This document shows, piece by piece, positions 58,012 through 64,000 of a stretch of DNA of 64,000 nt. The notes under the pieces were generated by a model. That model saw only the letters and a list, made by a program, of their open reading frames with translations. It did not search any database and was not told the DNA's origin. Position numbers and translations under genes: made by a program. This DNA is from Winogradskyella sediminis (GTDB taxonomy: Bacteria > Bacteroidota > Bacteroidia > Flavobacteriales > Flavobacteriaceae). Position 1 is the first letter of the stretch, and each line of letters begins with the position of its first letter. The stretch is from the NCBI RefSeq assembly GCF_003387355.1, contig NZ_QUNH01000002.1:785606-849605 (forward strand). Reading direction: 5' to 3'.

Positions 58012-58896
58012 ATGGAGCCTGTAAATGAATATAACATATTACAAGCTTCAGATCTGTCGTTCTGGGATGGTGAGTTTACGTTTTATTCTTTAATTCCTTT
58101 ACAACCCAATGGTCATAAAGCACCTTTGTTTATAGTGCATGGTGCAGATTATAATGTATTAAAATTTAGTGCTCTAGCAGATGTTTTAGGAAACGATCAG
58201 CCCATATATGCTTTACAGGCTAAAGGTCAAAAAGGCGAAGTGCAACCACATAATAGGGTAGAGGAGATGGCATCGCGTTATATTTTGGAAATTGAATATA
58301 TAACTCAAGGTCAACCTTTTGTTTTAGGAGGTTTCTCTTTTGGAGGTATTATTGCTTATGAAATGGTAAAACAGCTAAAAGCCCAAGGAAAAAGTGCAAA
58401 GAAGTTGTTGTTATTTGATAGTTATGTTTATCCAACATACTATTATTCGCATCCACGCCGTAAAAAAATGGTTTCGTGGTTATATCTCATAGCACAATTA
58501 GGATTTATGGGATTTAACATGTTTAGCAGTGTTCCTAATTTTAAACGACGGGTTCATTTATTAAAAATTAAATGTCGAGGTGTATATTTAAAATTTAAAC
58601 ATGGCAGTGAAACACAATACCAATTGCAATTTAATCGTTCAGCAAAAATTGATGAGGAACATACTTTGGCTTATCAAAAATATCACATAGTTCCACAACC
58701 TATTAAGGTGCATTTGTTTTGGTCCACTAAGAAATTGTATTTTGCTCATGATTATAATTGTTTGGGTTGGAAAAACATAGCATTAGCTGGCGTTCAAAAG
58801 TATATTCTACCAGGTAATCATTCCGAAATGTTTCTATATCCTGTCGTAGAGGAGTTAGGTGCAAAACTGAAAATTCTTTTAAATAATGACGATTAA
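58012..58896 (+). CDS. Stand-alone thioesterase, duplicate of the upstream TE domain
   Basis: A 294-aa alpha/beta thioesterase with PLFIVHGADYNV, LGGFSFGGIIAYEM (Ser 109) and PGNHSEM near the C-terminus (catalytic His). It aligns throughout with the TE domain at the end of the preceding synthetase (for example YVYPTYYYSHP against YVYPYYCCSNP). It is likely a duplicated TE that became free-standing, for proofreading or release of mischarged carriers. It starts one base after the synthetase stop. Confidence 0.88.
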   Translation: MEPVNEYNILQASDLSFWDGEFTFYSLIPLQPNGHKAPLFIVHGADYNVLKFSALADVLGNDQPIYALQAKGQKGEVQPHNRVEEMASRYILEIEYITQGQPFVLGGFSFGGIIAYEMVKQLKAQGKSAKKLLLFDSYVYPTYYYSHPRRKKMVSWLYLIAQLGFMGFNMFSSVPNFKRRVHLLKIKCRGVYLKFKHGSETQYQLQFNRSAKIDEEHTLAYQKYHIVPQPIKVHLFWSTKKLYFAHDYNCLGWKNIALAGVQKYILPGNHSEMFLYPVVEELGAKLKILLNNDD

Positions 58897-59671
58897 AAAT
58901 TCTGAAAGCACCTTGTTTTGTGGTTATTCTGAAGTTGCAGAAGCACGTCAACAAGTGTTGGAACATAACCCTAAAGCCATCAAATTATTTAAAATAAAAT
59001 TGTCTCAATATAGCGATGTTATTGATGGATTGTCTCGAGCATTAACACCTCTTGAATTAGAAAGAGCTCGTAAATATCATCAAATAAAAGACTCTAATCG
59101 CTTTATCATATGTAGAAGCTTTCTCAAAACTATTATCGCTCAAAGAAACCATTTAAAAATCTCGGATGTATGTTTTGAAAAAAGTAATAATCATAAACCC
59201 TTTTTTCCTTTAGATCCATCCTTATTTTTTAATGTGTCTCACGCAGGTGATTTTGCACTAATAGCCATTGGTGATTGTGAGTTAGGTGTTGATGTTGAGT
59301 ATATAAACCCTAAGTTTCAATATAACGACATTCTTCCTACTGTGTTTAGTGCTGATGAAATAAAATTTATTCAGGATTCGGATCTTGAAAGGCAGGCTTT
59401 TTATAAATTATGGACAAGAAAAGAGGCCATCGTTAAAGCAACAGGAAATGGTATTGATGAAAATTTTATTAAAATTCCCGTTATTGATGGTTGTCATAAA
59501 ATATCGAGTTCTTTGGTTAATGAGTTTAAAAACTTAAGAGTTTCAAGTTTTAAATTAAACGATGATTATATAAGTTCTTTAGCTATAACAAGAGATGATA
59601 CTAGTATCGATAGTATAATGTTTCAAGGCAATCCTAGTTTAAATGACGTAGCCGCTTTAATAGAATCTTAG
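58886..59671 (+). CDS. Sfp-type 4'-phosphopantetheinyl transferase
   Basis: A 261-aa enzyme that transfers phosphopantetheine from CoA to the carrier-domain Ser residues. FNVSHAGDFALIAI, LGVDVEYI and FYKLWTRKEAIVKATG are the PPTase motifs (Mg2+ binding Asp and Glu, and WTxKEA). The N-terminal half is the usual first subdomain. It overlaps the thioesterase gene by 11 bases, so translational coupling is probable. It should activate the three carrier domains of the cluster. Confidence 0.93.
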   Translation: MTIKNSESTLFCGYSEVAEARQQVLEHNPKAIKLFKIKLSQYSDVIDGLSRALTPLELERARKYHQIKDSNRFIICRSFLKTIIAQRNHLKISDVCFEKSNNHKPFFPLDPSLFFNVSHAGDFALIAIGDCELGVDVEYINPKFQYNDILPTVFSADEIKFIQDSDLERQAFYKLWTRKEAIVKATGNGIDENFIKIPVIDGCHKISSSLVNEFKNLRVSSFKLNDDYISSLAITRDDTSIDSIMFQGNPSLNDVAALIES

Positions 59672-59747
59672 TACTATTAGATGCTTGTAACATATGTTAC
59701 TAACGCTTTCAGGTTTCATTGGTATTTTTATTTAAATTTTATTCATT

Positions 59748-60746
59748 ATGAAAAATTTAATAGGTTTACTAATTGTAGCTATAAGTTTTATAAGTTGTAA
59801 TTCCAATAAGAAAAAAAGTGATCCTTATCAAAATGTTCAACATGCGTCAAAAGCTATCAACCATGTGGGCAAAAAACTTATGGAAACCAATTGCTATACT
59901 TGTCATAGTCCTTCAGCAAGTAAAACCAATAGAATAGGTCCGCCAATGGTTGCTATTAAAAAGCATTATATTAATAGTGAAACTAGTAAAGAAGACTTTA
60001 TTGCTTCTATGCAAGCTTGGATTAAAAACCCAAATGAAAAAGATGCTAAAATGCCGGGCGCCGTTAGACGATACGGAGTAATGCCTAAACAATATTTTCC
60101 AGAAAACACCATCGCACAAATTGCAGCGTATATGTATGATTACGAAATAGAACAACCCAATTGGTTTAAAAAGCATTTTAATGAAGAAAGAGGAACTAGT
60201 TTGCAAAATGGTCAACAAATAAAACAAGTAGCACCACAATCTCCATCCAATTTTGAAGATTTATCTTATAGTGAGCGTGGCTTAAAATATGCTTTAGCAA
60301 CAAAAGCAGTTTTAGGAAAAAACTTAATGGGTACCATTCATAAAAAAGGTGTTTTAGAGGCGTTAACGTTTTGTAATGAGCGTGCTTATCCTTTAACCGA
60401 TAGCATGTCTGTGGTGCATAAAGCAATGATTAAACGTGTGTCTGATAAACCGAGAAATCCAAGTAATAAAGCTACTTCTGAAGAACTAAATTATATAAAT
60501 ACGTTTAAGCAGGTGATTGCGAATAATGAAGAACCGTCACCTATTGTTAAGGAATCAAAAGATCTCGTAAGGGTTTATTACCCAATTACGACTAACACCA
60601 TGTGTCTTCAGTGTCATGGGAAACCTAATGAGACATTGAATGAAACAACTTTAAATAGAATTAATAAATTGTACCCTAAAGACAAAGCAATAGGGTATAA
60701 TGTCAACGAAGTAAGGGGTATTTGGAGTATCACTTACCATAAATAA
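59748..60746 (+). CDS. Lipid-anchored cytochrome c with DUF3365 domain
   Basis: A 332-aa protein with a lipoprotein-type signal (LLIVAISFISCNSN). The N-terminal cytochrome c domain has the haem motif CYTCH (about residue 48) and a distal Met candidate in KMPGAV. The C-terminal DUF3365 domain (about 175-332) has TFCNERAYPLTDSMSV and a second haem site, CLQCH, near residue 286. DUF3365 is a haem-binding, PAS-like sensory domain. It is probably an envelope electron-transfer or redox-sensing protein. It is followed by thioredoxin 12 bases later. Confidence 0.82.
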   Translation: MKNLIGLLIVAISFISCNSNKKKSDPYQNVQHASKAINHVGKKLMETNCYTCHSPSASKTNRIGPPMVAIKKHYINSETSKEDFIASMQAWIKNPNEKDAKMPGAVRRYGVMPKQYFPENTIAQIAAYMYDYEIEQPNWFKKHFNEERGTSLQNGQQIKQVAPQSPSNFEDLSYSERGLKYALATKAVLGKNLMGTIHKKGVLEALTFCNERAYPLTDSMSVVHKAMIKRVSDKPRNPSNKATSEELNYINTFKQVIANNEEPSPIVKESKDLVRVYYPITTNTMCLQCHGKPNETLNETTLNRINKLYPKDKAIGYNVNEVRGIWSITYHK

Positions 60747-60758
60747 CATAAGTCAGGT

Positions 60759-61055
60759 ATGAGCAAATTTTCAGAAATAATAAATCAAGATCAACCCGTA
60801 TTAGTCGATTTTTTCGCAGATTGGTGTGGCCCTTGTAAAATGTTAAGCCCTATTCTTAAACAAGTTAAAGATTCTATGGGTGACGATGTGAGTATTATAA
60901 AAATTGATGTCGATAAAAATCAAGCCTTAGCCTCAAAGTATAAGGTGAGAGGAGTGCCTACAATGTTGCTGTTTAAGAATGGTAGGCAAGTTTGGAGGCA
61001 GTCTGGTGTACTCCAAAAGGATGATATCATCAATGTTATAAAATCATCTAATTAA
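60759..61055 (+). CDS. Thioredoxin
   Basis: A 98-aa thioredoxin with DFFADWCGPCKML (active-site CGPC) and the cis-Pro in VRGVPTMLLF. It is cytosolic with no signal peptide and reduces protein disulfides. It lies 12 bases after the cytochrome gene, so the two may be co-transcribed. Confidence 0.95.
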   Translation: MSKFSEIINQDQPVLVDFFADWCGPCKMLSPILKQVKDSMGDDVSIIKIDVDKNQALASKYKVRGVPTMLLFKNGRQVWRQSGVLQKDDIINVIKSSN

Positions 61056-61135
61056 TTTGTCTTAACTGATAAAAGTCATATTTCATAATTCTTAAAGTTT
61101 CTATTTTTACATCCAGAACGAAATAGATAATATAT

Positions 61136-61306
61136 ATGATTAATTCTTTAATAACATTGTATAGTTGGACAAGTGGAGTTGTAATGATTGCCATTTTCGC
61201 CGTAGTTTGTATTACCTTAGTGGGCATTCTTATTAATTTTTTGTCGAAAGGAAAAAAAGAAGAATCGGTTGATCATATAAATGAAGATCATAATTTAGAA
61301 TCGTAA
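61136..61306 (+). CDS. Small 56-aa membrane protein
   Basis: ATG 61136 opens a 56-aa frame: MINSLITLYSWTSGVVMIAI and then AVVCITLVGILINFL, a single transmembrane segment, followed by a charged tail (SKGKKEESVDHINEDHNLES). It is short but well framed, with stop TAA before a terminator. It may belong to the respiratory or thioredoxin genes around it. CydX-like accessory function is possible but not shown. Confidence 0.6.
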   Translation: MINSLITLYSWTSGVVMIAIFAVVCITLVGILINFLSKGKKEESVDHINEDHNLES

Positions 61307-61335
61307 CTTTTAACTAAATTAAATATTCAAGAAGA

Positions 61336-61365
61336 GGGTAGTCCATAATTAACTACCCTTTTTTT
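61336..61365 (+). terminator. Rho-independent terminator before cydA
   Basis: GGGTAGT at 61336-61342 pairs with ACTACCC at 61352-61358 and is followed by a run of T. It ends the transcript of the thioredoxin and the small membrane protein, separating it from cydAB. Confidence 0.85.
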
Positions 61366-61522
61366 GTTTTTATAAGTCAATTTTTATAAAAGAAATACCT
61401 AAGCTCTTCTGTTTTATAACTGTAAAACTATTATGGAGTTTAATATTAAATATATTTATTCATATGTCGTTAAATATTTAAAATTTGTAACCATTGTAAC
61501 GTAGCAAACTTTTTAAAAACCA

Positions 61523-61530
61523 TAACTTTG
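61523..61530 (+). promoter_or_regulatory. TAnnTTTG promoter box for cydAB
   Basis: TAACTTTG matches the Bacteroidota -7 box and lies 20 bases before the cydA ATG. The -33 TTG is not at ideal spacing. The upstream TTGTAACCATTGTAACG contains two TTGTAAC units 11 bases apart, a possible redox-regulator site. Confidence 0.5.
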
Positions 61531-61550
61531 TAATATCCAAAATATGCGAT

Positions 61551-62882
61551 ATGGAAGACATGCTATTCTACGACAGATTGCAATTTGCATTTACAATTAC
61601 TTTCCACTATATATTTCCGCAATTAACGATGGGTTTATCGTTAATGATAGTTTATTTTAAATGGAAATTCCTCAAAACTAAAATTGAAAAATATAATAAT
61701 GCTGCAAAGTTTTTTATGAAAATCTTTGCCATTAATTTCACTATGGGAGTGGTTACAGGAATTCCTATGGAATTTCAATTTGGTACCAATTGGGCAAAAT
61801 TTTCAGAATTAACAGGAGGTATTATTGGCCAGACTTTAGCTATGGAAGGCATGTTTTCATTTTTTCTAGAATCATCGTTTTTAGCCTTATTTATTTTTGG
61901 TGAAAAATTAATGGGACAAAAATTACATTTCCTTACCGGATTTTTAGTGTTTCTAGGGTCTTGGGCAAGTGGTTGGTTTATTCTTGCCACAAATGCATGG
62001 ATGCAGCATCCTGTAGGTTATGAAATTTTAGATAATGGTAAATATGTTTTAGAAAATTTCTCGGCACTTTTTACAAATCCATGGTTATTACCTGCTTTTC
62101 TGCATAATCAAATGGCCTCGGTTGTAACATCGGCTTTTGTAATGGCAAGTATTGGAGCTTTTTATATATTAAGAGATAAACATTCTGAATATGGTCATCT
62201 GTTTTTAAAAACAGGTGTGATATTCGGATTAATATCTAGTGTTTTAGTTGCGTTTCCTACTGGCGATTGGAATGCCAAAAATGTCGCCAAATACCAGCCA
62301 GGAACTTTTGCTGCTATGGAAGGTATTTTTGAAACCGAAGAAGCCGGAGCAGAAATTGTCTTAATTGGTCAGCCTAATATGGTAGAAAAAAAGCTAGATA
62401 ATAAAATTGCGGTACCTAATATATTAAGCTTTTTAACGTATCAGGAATGGCATAGACAGATTCCTGGGATGGATCAGTTTAAAAAAGAGGATTTGCCAGA
62501 TAATATACCAGCATTGTATTATTCGTATCATATTATGGTTGGATTAGGTACAATATTTATTGCAGTTATGGCTTTAGCACTGTTTTTTTTATGGCGAAAG
62601 AAATTGTATACCATCAAATCATTATTATGGACAATTATGTTCTTAGTGCCTTTTCCTTATATCGCCAATATCACAGGTTGGTATACTGCAGAATTAGGTA
62701 GACAACCTTATTTAGTTTATGGGTTATTAAGAACAAGCGATGGAGTTTCACCTACCGTATCTTCAGGTAATACCCTCTTTACATTATTAGGATTTGTTGC
62801 ATTATATCTACTTTTAGGATTGTTGTTTTTAATCTTAGTCGGAAAAACTATTAACGAAGGTCCAACCCCTAAACCACATTAA
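61551..62882 (+). CDS. cydA: Cytochrome bd ubiquinol oxidase subunit I
   Basis: A 443-aa membrane subunit with nine predicted helices. FTITFHYIFPQLTMGLSLMI holds the haem b595 His (about His19 equivalent). GRQPYLVYGLLRTSDGVSP is the conserved segment after the short Q-loop. Met and His ligands expected further on are in place. The Q-loop is of the short type. It reduces oxygen to water using quinol. The gene is followed two bases later by cydB. Confidence 0.96.
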   Translation: MEDMLFYDRLQFAFTITFHYIFPQLTMGLSLMIVYFKWKFLKTKIEKYNNAAKFFMKIFAINFTMGVVTGIPMEFQFGTNWAKFSELTGGIIGQTLAMEGMFSFFLESSFLALFIFGEKLMGQKLHFLTGFLVFLGSWASGWFILATNAWMQHPVGYEILDNGKYVLENFSALFTNPWLLPAFLHNQMASVVTSAFVMASIGAFYILRDKHSEYGHLFLKTGVIFGLISSVLVAFPTGDWNAKNVAKYQPGTFAAMEGIFETEEAGAEIVLIGQPNMVEKKLDNKIAVPNILSFLTYQEWHRQIPGMDQFKKEDLPDNIPALYYSYHIMVGLGTIFIAVMALALFFLWRKKLYTIKSLLWTIMFLVPFPYIANITGWYTAELGRQPYLVYGLLRTSDGVSPTVSSGNTLFTLLGFVALYLLLGLLFLILVGKTINEGPTPKPH

Positions 62883-62884
62883 TT

Positions 62885-63958
62885 ATGGAACTATTTTGGT
62901 ACATCGCAATCGGTATTGTTTTAACGGTATTTTTTGTTTTAGATGGTTATGATTTTGGAGCTGGAATTATTCATTTATTTTTTGCTAAAACCGAAAAAGA
63001 TAAGGAGGTAATTACCAAATCGGCAGGTTTGTTCTGGGATTCTAATGAAGTTTGGTTGGTAGCCGCTGGAGGCATGCTTTTTATGGCATTTCCAACATTT
63101 TATGCCTCTGTTTTTAGTGGTTTCTATTTACCATTAATAATCGTGCTTTGGTTAATTATTTTTAGAGCTATCGGATTAGAGTTTAGAGGACAATTTAAGT
63201 ACGATATGTGGAAAGCTATTTGGGATAAATCCTTTGGACTTTCTAGCTTGTTATTGGCTTTGTTTTTCGGTATTGCTTTAGGAAACATTGTAAGAGGTGT
63301 CAATTTAGGAAGCGTAGAAAATGGTGTTTCAGTCCACGAAGAACATTATTTTTTCTTACCGCTTTGGAATAGTAGTTTTAGTCCTTTAACGGATCATCCA
63401 GGAGTGATAGATTGGTTTACAATTATTATAGGTGTAATAGCTGTAGTCACGCTCGCTATTCATGGAGCAAATTGGATCATTTTAAAAACAAATTCATCTA
63501 TAAATCTAAAACTGAAGGGTGTTATTTTTAAACTGAATATAGTATTAGCAGTGCTTACTGTGTTCTCTTTATATGTATGGCAGTTGGTTAATCCTACTTC
63601 ATTAGATAATTTTATCCACAAACCTTATTTGATGGTGTTTCCAATCATTTATTTAATTGGTGTAATAGGCTTGTTTTTTATAAAAAAGATAAAAAAAGAT
63701 GGTCACGCTTTTATGTTATCGACACTTATAATTGTTGGAGGGATTACGTCTTCATTAGCATCATTATTTCCTGTAATATTACCTTCAATAAATAATGTTA
63801 ACGGCCATTTAACTATATACAATACATCTGCGTCAACATACGGCTTGTCTGTTGCTATGATTTGGGGCATTATTGGGTTTTCGCTTCTATTGGTGTATTT
63901 CATTGTACAAAAAAGACTTACTGCCGGAAAAATTGATCATATGGATTATGGTCACTAG
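62885..63958 (+). CDS. cydB: Cytochrome bd ubiquinol oxidase subunit II
   Basis: A 357-aa membrane protein with eight or nine helices. WYIAIGIVLTVFFVLDGYDFG is the typical N-terminus, and ALFFGIALGNIVRGVNLG a conserved core. It pairs with CydA to form the terminal oxidase. It ends 42 bases from the window edge. No cydX-like frame is seen in the remaining bases. Confidence 0.95.
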   Translation: MELFWYIAIGIVLTVFFVLDGYDFGAGIIHLFFAKTEKDKEVITKSAGLFWDSNEVWLVAAGGMLFMAFPTFYASVFSGFYLPLIIVLWLIIFRAIGLEFRGQFKYDMWKAIWDKSFGLSSLLLALFFGIALGNIVRGVNLGSVENGVSVHEEHYFFLPLWNSSFSPLTDHPGVIDWFTIIIGVIAVVTLAIHGANWIILKTNSSINLKLKGVIFKLNIVLAVLTVFSLYVWQLVNPTSLDNFIHKPYLMVFPIIYLIGVIGLFFIKKIKKDGHAFMLSTLIIVGGITSSLASLFPVILPSINNVNGHLTIYNTSASTYGLSVAMIWGIIGFSLLLVYFIVQKRLTAGKIDHMDYGH

Positions 63959-64000
63959 TTAACTTCATGGTAATGACAGGAACTCTTATTTCTTTAATTA

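Overview
The window looks like chromosome of a marine-type Flavobacteriaceae (Bacteroidota). The evidence is low GC, several secreted proteins ending in type IX secretion (T9SS) sorting domains, promoter boxes of the Bacteroidota form TAnnTTTG, and cydAB/mnmE genes of that group. The 5' edge cuts mnmE and the 3' edge falls just after cydB.

Region 1 (about 656-11055) is a genomic island placed at the last codons of mnmE. It carries an excisionase-like HTH protein, a tyrosine recombinase, and a cargo of toxin-antitoxin or defence genes: an orphan HsdR C-terminal domain, a probable toxin-antitoxin-SecB-like chaperone triplet, two consecutive AbiE-like nucleotidyltransferase modules, a PIN-domain nuclease, a DUF6266 protein and a 760-base structured non-coding stretch. 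A decayed copy of the mnmE 3' end and a copy of an integrase-arm-like repeat mark the right edge.

Region 2 (about 11.1-15 kb) is chromosomal: a DUF5694 lipoprotein, and an aldehyde dehydrogenase with its AraC-type regulator and a direct-repeat operator.

Region 3 (about 15-32.2 kb) is the most unusual part. Its genes are all on the minus strand and sit as units of one or two ORFs separated by 130-140 base imperfect palindromes. These have GTT/AAC outer boxes, a two-part paired arm and a variable central hairpin whose stems covary. The short sequence at the left end of each unit is the reverse complement of the sequence at its own right end, and differs from the next unit. This is the architecture of integron gene cassettes with attC sites, but no integron integrase is seen; the array stops beside two tRNA genes. 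The cargo is typical cassette material: DinB, two Crp/Fnr regulators, DoxX, GNAT, a SUKH-like protein, a DUF726 hydrolase, fatty acid hydroxylase, DKNYY and PEGA lipoproteins, and a DUF2459 gene broken by an in-frame stop.

Region 4 (about 32.5-43.1 kb) holds tRNA-Tyr, tRNA-Gly, a TPR/LuxR-type regulator beside a T9SS propeller protein, a YqiA-like esterase, a second fatty acid hydroxylase, an SLC13 transporter, phospholipase A and a YdjM-like hydrolase.

Region 5 (43.5-59.7 kb) is a small biosynthetic cluster. It has a degenerate CPBP protein, a methyltransferase, a GNAT, a PLP amino-acid racemase, a hybrid A-PCP-KS-AT-ACP-aminotransferase megasynthase, a C-A-PCP-TE synthetase (adenylation code reads as glycine), a duplicated stand-alone thioesterase and a Sfp-type phosphopantetheinyl transferase. 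Together they suggest a short beta-amino-acid-containing lipopeptide-like or dipeptide-like product.

Region 6 (59.7-64 kb) is respiratory: a di-domain cytochrome c/DUF3365 protein, thioredoxin, a small membrane protein, and cytochrome bd oxidase cydAB.
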